From positions 53,865 through 117,864 of the forward strand of contig NZ_JAJHJB010000012.1 in NCBI RefSeq assembly GCF_020819555.1: a stretch of 64,000 nucleotides of DNA, in the 5' to 3' direction. Numbering within the stretch: position 1 is the first letter of the stretch; each line of letters starts with the position of its first letter. Made by a program: the position numbers and the translations under genes. The stretch comes from Pelosinus baikalensis (lineage in GTDB: Bacteria > Bacillota > Negativicutes > DSM-13327). The notes beneath the pieces were generated by a model. That model searched no databases. It was not told the origin of the DNA and saw only the letters and a list, made by a program, of their open reading frames with translations. Of the stretch, positions 44,028-52,179 are shown piece after piece.

Positions 44028-44687
44028 ATGAAGAACAAAAAACAGTATGCTGTTATCGGATTGGGACGTTTTGGCACTAGTGTTGCGATTACTTTACATA
44101 AAATGGGTTATGAAGTATTAGCAATTGACTCAAGAGAAGAACGAGTTCAAGAATTTAGTGATGAAGTAACACATGTTGTACAAGCAGACACAACGGATGA
44201 AGATACATTATCAGCCCTAGGTATTAGAAATTTTGATGTGGTTGTTGTTGCGATTGGGGAAGATATTCAGGCTAATATTTTAACCACATTACAACTTAAA
44301 GAATTAGGGGTTCCCTATATTGTTACAAAGGCAAAAAATACATTACATGGTAAAATGCTGGAGAAAATGGGTGCTGATAGAGTTGTATATCCGGAACGGG
44401 ATATGGGGCAACGTGTAGCTCATAATTTAGTATCGAGTAATGTAATGGATTATATTGAACTTTCACCGGAATTAGGAATTGTGGAAGTTCGTGTTCCCAA
44501 GGCTTTAGTAGGCAAAACACTGGCTGAAACAGATTTACGGGCAAAATTTGAAATTAATGTTGTTGCTATTAAAAGAGAAGAAGTAGTAATTGTGCCACCC
44601 TTACCAAGTGAAAAGTTTACTGAACGTGATATTTTAGTTGTTGTGGGAGGGATGAAAGGGATACAACGCTTGGAGGACCTAGCGTGA
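44028..44687 (+). CDS. ktrA: Potassium uptake regulator, KtrA/TrkA family
   Basis: A 219-residue cytoplasmic RCK protein that forms an octameric ring under KtrB and gates it in response to nucleotides and possibly cyclic di-AMP. RCK-N has the Rossmann motif GLGRFGTS (about 11) with acidic residue in AIDSREE; RCK-C (about 140-219) ends the protein. ATG 44028 after TGAGGAG is right; the longer frame overlaps ktrB. Its stop overlaps the next start by four bases (GTGA). Confidence 0.93.
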   Translation: MKNKKQYAVIGLGRFGTSVAITLHKMGYEVLAIDSREERVQEFSDEVTHVVQADTTDEDTLSALGIRNFDVVVVAIGEDIQANILTTLQLKELGVPYIVTKAKNTLHGKMLEKMGADRVVYPERDMGQRVAHNLVSSNVMDYIELSPELGIVEVRVPKALVGKTLAETDLRAKFEINVVAIKREEVVIVPPLPSEKFTERDILVVVGGMKGIQRLEDLA

Positions 44688-45487
44688 AAGAAATAATTAC
44701 TAGTAGTCAGAATCGATTTATAAAAATGGCTGCTTCGCTTAAAGAAAAGAAATTTCGTGATGAGTTAGGTTTATTTAGTATTGAGGGTGTTCGGTTAGTA
44801 GAAGAGGCTGCTCAGGCAAATTGGTCAGTGGATGCGTGCGTCTATATAACGGGAGCAGAGGAAGATCAAAGGGTGCAAGAAGTGTTGTTATTATTGCAGT
44901 CCAGGAACTGCCGTATGATTGAAGTTTCAGCAGCTATATATGGAAAAATAACGGAAGTAAAGCAACCTCAAGGTATAATGGCAATTATGAAAAAACGTGA
45001 GTATAGGTTAGTTGATTGTCTTGCTAATGTAGAAAAACCGCTTTTGGTGGTGCTTGATGAAGTTCAGGACCCTGGGAATGTGGGGACTATAATTCGTACG
45101 GCTGCTGCCGCTGGTTGTACAGGAGTAATATTGACAAAAGGCTGTTCTGATGTTTTTGCTGCTAAGGCAGTAAGGGCTAGTATGGGATCTTTGTTCTATG
45201 TACCGATATTCGAGGGGCTCAGCCAAGACGAAGTAATAAATTCTTTGGATAAGTATGATATTCGTATTTTAGCAACATCTTTGGAGGATTCTACCATTTA
45301 CTTTCGGACTGATTTTAATCAGTCTGTGGCTGTCGTATTTGGCAACGAGGGCAATGGTGTCAGTAGAAAGTTACTCGAGGTTGCAATAGAGCGGTTACAT
45401 ATTCCTTTACTGGGGTATGTGGAATCCTTAAATGTTGCAGCTTCGGCAGCTGTTATTTTATATGAAGCGGTGCGTCAGCGTCAGTAG
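44684..45487 (+). CDS. TrmH/SpoU-family RNA methyltransferase
   Basis: A 267-residue SAM-dependent 2'-O-ribose methyltransferase with a trefoil-knot SPOUT fold. The N-terminal substrate-binding part (1-95) is followed by LDEVQDPGNVGTIIRTAAAA (motif 1, about 123), FGNEGNGVS (motif 2, about 221) and IPLLGYVESLNVAASAAVIL (motif 3, about 240). It resembles B. subtilis YsgA, which also lies before pheST. The target is likely rRNA, but the base is unknown. A GTG start overlaps the ktrA stop, so translation is coupled. Confidence 0.87.
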   Translation: MKEIITSSQNRFIKMAASLKEKKFRDELGLFSIEGVRLVEEAAQANWSVDACVYITGAEEDQRVQEVLLLLQSRNCRMIEVSAAIYGKITEVKQPQGIMAIMKKREYRLVDCLANVEKPLLVVLDEVQDPGNVGTIIRTAAAAGCTGVILTKGCSDVFAAKAVRASMGSLFYVPIFEGLSQDEVINSLDKYDIRILATSLEDSTIYFRTDFNQSVAVVFGNEGNGVSRKLLEVAIERLHIPLLGYVESLNVAASAAVILYEAVRQRQ

Positions 45488-45494
45488 TCTTTTA

Positions 45495-45523
45495 TTGTAA
45501 TATGGGATATAATGTGCTATAAT
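45495..45523 (+). promoter_or_regulatory. Promoter of pheST leader
   Basis: TTGTAA, 17 bases, TATAAT; transcription would begin near 45530. Confidence 0.7.
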
Positions 45524-45529
45524 TTTGCT

Positions 45530-45860
45530 GATAAGGAGCTGTTAGTGTTATATTGTTTAACTGCTCTGTAGAATTGAAGATATATAGTGAGATAAAGTTG
45601 CTATATTAAGGTAACTACAATGATAGAGAAGAGTATGTTAGTGCCAGTTTATACAGGGAGGATGCTGTCGTAGATTGAGAACAGTTCCAAAACGGTTAAC
45701 AGAAGTTCGCTCTGGAGTAATCTGTGCTGAAGAAATGATTTTTGTGTAAGCCAGACGTTCCTTTCTGCGTTAAAGAAAGTTGAGTACTAATTAGGGTGGT
45801 ACCGCGGGAGTAAGGCTTTCGCCCCTTGCAGGGGTGGAGTCTTTTTATTTTTATCTATAA
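45530..45860 (+). promoter_or_regulatory. T-box riboswitch, phenylalanine, before pheS
   Basis: The leader contains stem I pieces (AGAGAAGAGTATG, GTGCCAG), AGAAGTTCGCTCTGGAG with TTC as the phenylalanine specifier codon, and the T-box AGGGTGGTACCGCG (45793-45806). The terminator GGCTTTCGCCCC/GGGGTGGAGTC is followed by TTTTTATTTTT. Confidence 0.92.
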
Positions 45861-45880
45861 TGATGTTTTAGGAGGTACAC

Positions 45881-46903
45881 ATGGAACAAGAATTACAATC
45901 CTTAAAGCAATTGGCTTTGCTAGAGTTATCACAGGCAGATAATATGGATGCATTAAACGAGCTTAGGGTTAAATATTTAGGGAAAAAAGGGAGCTTAACT
46001 AGTGCCTTAAAGGGAATGGGAGCGTTGAGCGCCGAAGAGCGTCCGAGAATTGGACAAATTGTAAATGATATTAGGTCTGAATTAGAAAATATTATTCAAA
46101 CGAAAAGTGAAGGCTTTAAGCAAGCTGATCTAGAAAAAAAGTTGGCTTCTGAGAAGATTGATGTTACGTTGCCTGGGAGAAAGGTAAATGTAGGGCATCA
46201 GCATCCTTTAACTGTAACCCTTGTACGCATAAAGGAAATATTCATGAGAATGGGTTTTGCCATAGCAGAAGGCCCAGAAGTAGAACAGGATTATTATAAT
46301 TTTGAAGCACTTAATTTACCTAAAGATCACCCTGCACGGGATATGCAAGATTCTTTCTATATTACAGAAGAGTTTTTAATGCGTACTCATACTTCACCTG
46401 TACAAGTTCGTACTATGCAGGCAGCAGTACCAAATCAACCTATTCGTATTATAGCACCTGGAAAAGTATATCGTCGTGATTATGATGCAACTCATTCTCC
46501 GATGTTCCACCAAGTAGAAGGGCTAGTAATTGACAAAAATATTAGCTTTGCTGATTTAAAAGGAACTCTAGAATTGTTTATTCATGAAATTTTTGGCAAA
46601 GATGTTGGCGTGCGTTTTCGTCCTAGTTTCTTTCCTTTCACTGAGCCTAGTGCAGAAGTAGATATTTCTTGTGTTATGTGTAGTGGTGGAGGATGTCGAG
46701 TTTGCTCTGGCACTGGCTGGCTAGAAATATTAGGTGCGGGAATGGTACATCCTCGCGTACTTGAGATGAGTAAATTTGATCCAGAACAAGTGAGTGGTTT
46801 TGCTTTTGGTATGGGCGTAGAACGAATTGCAATGCTACTATATGGTATTGATGATTTACGGTTATTTTATGAGAATGATTTACGTTTCTTAAAACAGTTT
46901 TAG
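45881..46903 (+). CDS. pheS: Phenylalanyl-tRNA synthetase alpha subunit
   Basis: A 340-residue class II synthetase subunit of normal length. An N-terminal coiled coil (1-85) binds tRNA. HPARDMQDSFY (about 147), VYRRDYDATHSPMFHQVEG (motif 2 region, about 196) and FGMGVERIAMLLYGIDDLR (motif 3, about 310) are present. A CVMCSGGGCRVC insertion (about 265) has four cysteines. TAGGAGG precedes the ATG. It pairs with PheT, encoded 39 bases downstream. Confidence 0.97.
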   Translation: MEQELQSLKQLALLELSQADNMDALNELRVKYLGKKGSLTSALKGMGALSAEERPRIGQIVNDIRSELENIIQTKSEGFKQADLEKKLASEKIDVTLPGRKVNVGHQHPLTVTLVRIKEIFMRMGFAIAEGPEVEQDYYNFEALNLPKDHPARDMQDSFYITEEFLMRTHTSPVQVRTMQAAVPNQPIRIIAPGKVYRRDYDATHSPMFHQVEGLVIDKNISFADLKGTLELFIHEIFGKDVGVRFRPSFFPFTEPSAEVDISCVMCSGGGCRVCSGTGWLEILGAGMVHPRVLEMSKFDPEQVSGFAFGMGVERIAMLLYGIDDLRLFYENDLRFLKQF

Positions 46904-46942
46904 TAAGAAAATAATGATATACAATCTTAAAGGGGGATGGGT

Positions 46943-49378
46943 ATGCAAGCACCAATAAAATGGCTAAAAGAGTATGTTGAATTTTCACAAACACCCGAAG
47001 TATTAGCAGAGATGCTAACAATGGCTGGTATTCCGGTGGAAGGAATTAGCTACTTAGGTAAAGATATTGAAAAGATTGTAACTGGTAAGATTCTTGAAGT
47101 AGAAAAGCATCCTAATGCTACGAAATTGTCCATCTGTAAACTAGATGTTGGAACTGAAGTTCTGGTTATTGTCACTGGAGCAAACAACATTGCAGTGGGA
47201 AATATTGTTCCGGTAGCTTTAGTTGGTGCTAAGTTACCAAGTGGGCTGGAAATTAAAGCAAGTGAATTGCGCGGTGTAATGTCGTATGGCATGTTGTGTT
47301 CTACGGCAGAACTGAATATTGACAGTAAGTTGTTGTCTGCAAAGGAAAAAGAAGGTATTTATATCTTATCTGAAGACACAGCTGTTGGTGTTGATATCAA
47401 AAAAGCGTTGGGGATGGATGATGTAGTTCTAGAATTTGAATTAACGGCAAATCGGGCAGATTGTTTTAGTGTAATTGGTTTAGCCCGAGAAGTTGCAGTT
47501 TTGACAGGCAGTACGTTAAAAAAACCAATGATTCACTTACATGAGACCGCAGCGGAAAAGTCTGCTAGTTTAGTAAAGGTTGCTATTGAAGAGCCTTCGT
47601 TATGTTCTCGTTTTGCTGCAAGGGTGTTGCAAAATGTTAAGGTTGGCCCATCACCAAAATGGCTAAAACACCGTTTGCAGGCTGTGGGAATGCGATCCAT
47701 TAATAACATAGTTGATGTAACCAACTACGTTATGTTGGAAATGGGACAGCCAATGCATGCTTATGATTATAATTTGGTTTCAAAACATAGCTTGACAGTG
47801 CGAAAAGCACAATCTGGTGAAAAGATTACAACGTTAGATGGAATTAAGCGTGAACTTACTTCTGATATGTTGGTAATTGCGGATCAAGTACAAGCTGTAG
47901 GGATCGCAGGTGTAATGGGAGGGTTAGCTACAGAAGTCACTAATAATACTCAAAATGTAATATTAGAAGCAGCTTCTTTTAACGGAGTAAGTATACGCCG
48001 TACTTCAAAGGCTCTTGGTTTGCGTTCAGAAGCATCAGGAAGATTTGAAAGAGGTGTAGATACGGTTAATAGCATTCGTGCTCTAGATAGAGCAGCTAAG
48101 TTATTAGAAGATATGGGAGCATGTAAGGTATGTCCAGGACTTGTGGACAGCTATCCTACCATGGTACTGCCGCGCCAGGTTAGCTTTATCCCCCAGAAGG
48201 TAAATGCTTATCTAGGTACAGATATTAGTAAAAGTGAAATGCTGAATATTTTACGAAGTTTGGAATTTGCAATTGATACACATTCTGAAAGTGATAAAGT
48301 AATTGTAAATGTGCCTACATGGCGCAACGATGTACAGTATCAGCCTGACATATGTGAAGAAATTGCTCGAATTTATGGTTATAATAAAATCCCTACAACA
48401 ACTCCTGATGGTAATATTTTACGTGGTGGGCAAGAATATGCCCAGTCGATTGTTGATGTAATAAAAACAATTTTAACAGGAGCGGGTTTGGATGAAATTA
48501 TTTCTTTGAGTTTTACTCATCCGCAAGTATTGGATAAATTAAATATTGCAGATGATCATGTCCTACATCGTGCCATTCGCGTGCTGAATCCTATCACGGA
48601 TGATTTTCCCATATTAAGGACTACTTTATTAGGTGGTGTATTGGAAACCATTGTCCGTAATCTTTCTAGAAAAAATGATGATATAAAAATTTATGAACTT
48701 GGGGCAGTATATTTGCCCGAAGAACTTCCTCTAGATTCGTTGCCTAAAGAGCCTTTGATGCTCTGTGGCGCATTAGTAGGTAAACGCAGTGAACTGTCTT
48801 GGAGCCAAGGCAAGGACAATGTTGATTTTTATGATGCCAAGGGTATTGTAGAGGTATTACTGGCTGGTTTAGGAATCAGTGATTATCATGTAACAACAGG
48901 TGAACATATGTCTCTGCATCCAGGAAAGACGGCAGTATTCACCAGAAATAGTAAGATATTGGCAACTGTTGGTGAACTACATCCGAAAGTGGCAGATGAA
49001 TTTGATATACATCGTAAAGTGTATATATTTGAGGTTGACATCGAAGCTGTAGTGGATTGTGTAAATTTACTTGCCAAGTATGAACCATTACCTAAATTTC
49101 CGGCTATTCAAAGAGATGTAGCAGTAGTCTTGCCTTTAACTATTTCTGCTGATCAAGTAAGAGAAGCTATCATTACCAGTGGGGGGCCATTGCTTAGTGA
49201 TGTTCGCTTGTTTGACGTGTACGTTGGTGAACAAGTAGCTGATGGTTCGAAAAGTCTAGCATTTTCATTAATTTATAGGGATAAGATGCGGACTCTTACA
49301 GATGAAGAAATAGATGTGTACTACAAGAAGACAATTGATCACATAGAGAATTCGTTAGCGGCTAGAATTCGTAGTTAG
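46943..49378 (+). CDS. pheT: Phenylalanyl-tRNA synthetase beta subunit
   Basis: An 811-residue subunit. Domains: tRNA-binding EMAP-like domain (about 40-150), B3/B4 editing domain (about 210-385), B5 domain (about 405-475), catalytic-like core, and the C-terminal FDX-ACB anticodon domain (about 715-811, starting YEPLPKFPAIQRDVAVVLP). ATG 46943 is preferred to 46937 because AGGGGG ends directly before the latter. Controlled with pheS by the phenylalanine T-box. Confidence 0.96.
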   Translation: MQAPIKWLKEYVEFSQTPEVLAEMLTMAGIPVEGISYLGKDIEKIVTGKILEVEKHPNATKLSICKLDVGTEVLVIVTGANNIAVGNIVPVALVGAKLPSGLEIKASELRGVMSYGMLCSTAELNIDSKLLSAKEKEGIYILSEDTAVGVDIKKALGMDDVVLEFELTANRADCFSVIGLAREVAVLTGSTLKKPMIHLHETAAEKSASLVKVAIEEPSLCSRFAARVLQNVKVGPSPKWLKHRLQAVGMRSINNIVDVTNYVMLEMGQPMHAYDYNLVSKHSLTVRKAQSGEKITTLDGIKRELTSDMLVIADQVQAVGIAGVMGGLATEVTNNTQNVILEAASFNGVSIRRTSKALGLRSEASGRFERGVDTVNSIRALDRAAKLLEDMGACKVCPGLVDSYPTMVLPRQVSFIPQKVNAYLGTDISKSEMLNILRSLEFAIDTHSESDKVIVNVPTWRNDVQYQPDICEEIARIYGYNKIPTTTPDGNILRGGQEYAQSIVDVIKTILTGAGLDEIISLSFTHPQVLDKLNIADDHVLHRAIRVLNPITDDFPILRTTLLGGVLETIVRNLSRKNDDIKIYELGAVYLPEELPLDSLPKEPLMLCGALVGKRSELSWSQGKDNVDFYDAKGIVEVLLAGLGISDYHVTTGEHMSLHPGKTAVFTRNSKILATVGELHPKVADEFDIHRKVYIFEVDIEAVVDCVNLLAKYEPLPKFPAIQRDVAVVLPLTISADQVREAIITSGGPLLSDVRLFDVYVGEQVADGSKSLAFSLIYRDKMRTLTDEEIDVYYKKTIDHIENSLAARIRS

Positions 49379-49435
49379 TACAAAATGTCTCCTCTGAAAA
49401 CACGAAAAAATCTTTACCTATGACTTTACTTGTGT

Positions 49436-49453
49436 TATCCTGTTAACGGGATA
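49436..49453. promoter_or_regulatory. Palindrome upstream of the amino acid permease
   Basis: TATCCTGTTAACGGGATA is a palindrome with one mismatched pair (TATCC-GTTAAC-GGATA core). It lies 108-125 bases before the permease ATG and could be an operator. A second small stem (CGTTTATAAACG) follows. Confidence 0.4.
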
Positions 49454-49486
49454 GCTATTTAGGCGTTTATAAACGTTTAGATTTTG

Positions 49487-49520
49487 ATAGATCTGTCCTT
49501 GTGGGCAGGTCTATTTTTTT
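49487..49520 (+). terminator. Terminator upstream of the permease
   Basis: ATAGATCTGTCC pairs with GGGCAGGTCTAT, then seven or eight T. It may end pheST transcription or act as an attenuator in the permease leader, since it lies only 41 bases before the ATG. Confidence 0.8.
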
Positions 49521-49560
49521 GAGATTTTTTGTTATTTATAAAAAAGAAAGGTGGAGCTTA

Positions 49561-50949
49561 ATGGGGATTTTTCGTACCAAAAGTATCAGCGAACTTTTAC
49601 AAGGGGCTGAGAAAAAAGGCTTAAAGAAATCGTTAGGTGCAATGGATTTAACACTTCTTGGAATTGGTTGTATTATTGGTACTGGTATTTTTGTTTTAAC
49701 TGGAGTAGCTGCAGCTAAATATGCTGGCCCTGCATTAGTACTTTCCTTTGTTCTTTCAGGATTGGCTTGCGCCTTTGCCGCCTTAGCCTATGCTGAGTTA
49801 GCCGCAATGGTTCCCATTTCTGGTAGTGCTTATACGTATACATACGCTGCATTGGGAGAAATTGTTGCCTGGATTGTAGGCTGGAATCTAATTTTGGAAT
49901 ATTCTGTAGGTTCTAGTGCTGTTGCAGCTGGATGGGCTGGCTATATGGTAGGTCTTTTAAAATCAGGTGGTATTGAGGTGTCAAAGGCCTACACTGCGGT
50001 ACCAGCTGATGGCGGTATTGCAAATGTGCCAGCGATGTTAATTTCTTTCTTTTTAAGTTTGCTTTTGGTGCGCGGCACCAAGGAAAGTGCAACACTTAAT
50101 AAAATTTTAGTATTGATAAAGTTGGCTGCGGTTTTTATTTTCTTAGTTTTGGCAGGTCCAAAAGTGAATGTTGCAAATTGGGATCCATTTATGCCTTTTG
50201 GCTTTTCGGGAGTAGCTGCTGGCGCTGCTATTATATTTTTTGCATACATTGGTTTTGATGCGGTAGCAACAGCAGCAGAAGAATGTCATAATCCGAATCG
50301 TGATTTGCCAATTGGTATTATTGGCTCTTTGTTAGTCTGTACTATCTTGTATATTATCGTTGCTGCTGTATTAACAGGTGTCGTACCTTATAGTGAATTA
50401 AATAATGCAGAGCCTGTGGCCTATGCATTGAGGGCGATAGGATATAATATGGGATCTGCATTAGTTGGTACAGGTGCTATATGTGGTATTACGACCGTAT
50501 TACTAGTATTAATGTATGGTCAATCTCGTATTTTCTTTGCAATGTCTCGTGATGGCTTGATCCCGGCTAGTATTTCCAAAGTCCATCCTCAGTATGGAAC
50601 ACCCCATATTATTACAATCTTTGGTGGAATTGCGGTAGCCTTGATCGCCGGATTTACTCCTATTGGGATCATTGCTGAACTTACCAATATTGGAACTTTA
50701 TTTGCTTTTGCAGTAGCTTCTGTGGGAGTCTTAGTACTGCGGTACACGAAGCCGGAATTAAGACGACCATTTCGATGCCCTGCAGTTAGTGTAATCGCTC
50801 CGTTGGCCGTTATTTCCTGTAGTTATTTAATGTATAATTTGCCTTACGAAACATGGGTGCGGTTTTTTGTATGGAGTGGAATTGGTTTTCTAGTATATTT
50901 TTTATATGGTAAAAACCACAGTTTACTTAATAAAACTGATAAGGCGTAA
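49561..50949 (+). CDS. Amino acid permease, APC family
   Basis: A 462-residue permease with 12 or more membrane helices. The first helix GIGCIIGTGIFVLTGVAAA contains the substrate-binding GIGxIIGTGIF motif, and FFAYIGFDAVATAAEECHNP (helix 6 region, about 233) is typical of cationic amino acid transporters such as YhdG/BcaP. Substrate could be branched-chain or cationic amino acids. ATG 49561 follows GAAAGGTGGAG; the longer GTG start runs through the terminator. Confidence 0.88.
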   Translation: MGIFRTKSISELLQGAEKKGLKKSLGAMDLTLLGIGCIIGTGIFVLTGVAAAKYAGPALVLSFVLSGLACAFAALAYAELAAMVPISGSAYTYTYAALGEIVAWIVGWNLILEYSVGSSAVAAGWAGYMVGLLKSGGIEVSKAYTAVPADGGIANVPAMLISFFLSLLLVRGTKESATLNKILVLIKLAAVFIFLVLAGPKVNVANWDPFMPFGFSGVAAGAAIIFFAYIGFDAVATAAEECHNPNRDLPIGIIGSLLVCTILYIIVAAVLTGVVPYSELNNAEPVAYALRAIGYNMGSALVGTGAICGITTVLLVLMYGQSRIFFAMSRDGLIPASISKVHPQYGTPHIITIFGGIAVALIAGFTPIGIIAELTNIGTLFAFAVASVGVLVLRYTKPELRRPFRCPAVSVIAPLAVISCSYLMYNLPYETWVRFFVWSGIGFLVYFLYGKNHSLLNKTDKA

Positions 50950-50955
50950 GATAAT

Positions 50956-50998
50956 ACAAAAAAGGCAGTTTATGATATCTCATAGCTGCCTTTTTTTG
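50956..50998. terminator. Bidirectional terminator after the permease
   Basis: ACAAAAAAGGCAG pairs with CTGCCTTTTTTTGT; the loop region TATGATATCTCATA can pair further. Confidence 0.9.
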
Positions 50999-51098
50999 TA
51001 TTAATAAAGACAAATATGTTTTCTTTGCTACATATGCAGGAAATCATATTTGTCAGGTCGAATGTAGAATTAGTAAAATAGGTATTATAGGTGACGTT

Positions 51099-51353
51099 AT
51101 GAATGAAAAAAAACATAAAGTAACAGTTGAAATCTTTGGTGAAACCTATTGTTTAAAAAGTGATGTCAAACTTGAAAAAGTAATTGCCATTGCTGCAGAA
51201 GTCGATTCTCGTATGAAGACAATTGCACAGAAGAATTTGCGATTATCTCCAGGTAAAGTGGCTGTGCTAGCGGCACTCAATATTGCAGAGGCATATTTAG
51301 ATTTAGAACAAAATTATAAACAATTGATTCGAATGGTAGAAGAAGAAAAATAA
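51099..51353 (+). CDS. zapA: Cell division protein ZapA
   Basis: An 84-residue protein that bundles FtsZ filaments at the division site. KVTVEIFGETYCLKSD (about 6-21) starts the globular head and the rest is a long helix (VAVLAALNIAEAYLDLEQNY) for coiled-coil dimerisation. The same gene follows pheT in B. subtilis. The ribosome site is weak (TAGGTGACG). Confidence 0.88.
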   Translation: MNEKKHKVTVEIFGETYCLKSDVKLEKVIAIAAEVDSRMKTIAQKNLRLSPGKVAVLAALNIAEAYLDLEQNYKQLIRMVEEEK

Positions 51354-51419
51354 CTGACGCTATCGTGCAGTATAACAGGCTTTTTGATTGTTAATACTAC
51401 AATTAAAAGGAGTGATATA

Positions 51420-52046
51420 GTGTTTGAAACTGCCGATGTTGGTCAGATTTTATTACATATAGTGGTGTTATTTACTATAGCTCTTATCGTTGTTCGTTTA
51501 ATGGGAAATCGTACAGTAGGGCAGTTGTCGCCTTTTGATTTTGTTATTATGGTAGGCATTGGTGACATCATTGTTACTGCATCTATGGACAAAGCACAGA
51601 CTATACTCAGCGGCATAGAAGGATTAGTTGCTCTTTTGGCATTGCAGCAATTGATTGCTTATGTATCCTTAAAAAACCTTACTTTACGGAAGTGGGTAGA
51701 GGGTACGCCAATTACACTTGTTCAGGATGGAAAAATTTTACGAGAAAACTTTATCAAAAATCATTTCAATTACGATGATTTACGGCAAGAGCTTCATAAG
51801 CAAGGGATGGATATGACTAATTTGTCAGATATCAAATTGGCACGATTGGAAAGTTGTGGAGTTTTTACTGTTATAAGAACTCCAGAAAAAGAGCCTTTAA
51901 CAAAATATGAACTTGAGTTGTATTATAAAAGTATTTTTGAGAACCCCTTAAGTCCGTTAGGTCAGAAATGGGCGAGATTCGAACAATTTATATCAGATGT
52001 ACATGATGTAGCAGAGTATATAAAAAGACAAGAAAAGATTAAGTAG
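51420..52046 (+). CDS. YetF/YcaP-like membrane protein (DUF421)
   Basis: A 208-residue protein with three N-terminal helices (about 10-85), containing RLMGNRTVGQLSPFDFVIMV and GIGDIIVTASMD, hallmarks of the DUF421 family, then a cytoplasmic domain with GTPITLVQDGKILRENF and NLSDIKLARLESCGVFTVI. The family is linked to stress and spore traits in bacilli but its biochemical role is unknown. GTG 51420 follows AAGGAGTGA; residues in the longer frame look non-coding. Confidence 0.85.
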   Translation: MFETADVGQILLHIVVLFTIALIVVRLMGNRTVGQLSPFDFVIMVGIGDIIVTASMDKAQTILSGIEGLVALLALQQLIAYVSLKNLTLRKWVEGTPITLVQDGKILRENFIKNHFNYDDLRQELHKQGMDMTNLSDIKLARLESCGVFTVIRTPEKEPLTKYELELYYKSIFENPLSPLGQKWARFEQFISDVHDVAEYIKRQEKIK

Positions 52047-52070
52047 ATAAATACTATGCCTGTATCAAGG

Positions 52071-52126
52071 TACACAAAGTACACACAAAGAGGGCGTGTG
52101 CCATCTTTGTGTACTTTGCGTCTTTA
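52071..52126 (+). terminator. Hairpin after the YetF-like gene
   Basis: CAAAGTACACACAAAGA pairs with TCTTTGTGTACTTTG with a two-base bulge. The short CGTCTTT tail makes it a modest terminator. Confidence 0.6.
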
Positions 52127-52179
52127 TGTGGAGATGTTTTTATATTATAGGGCAAGGCTTTTGAAAGGAATGAATTTAA

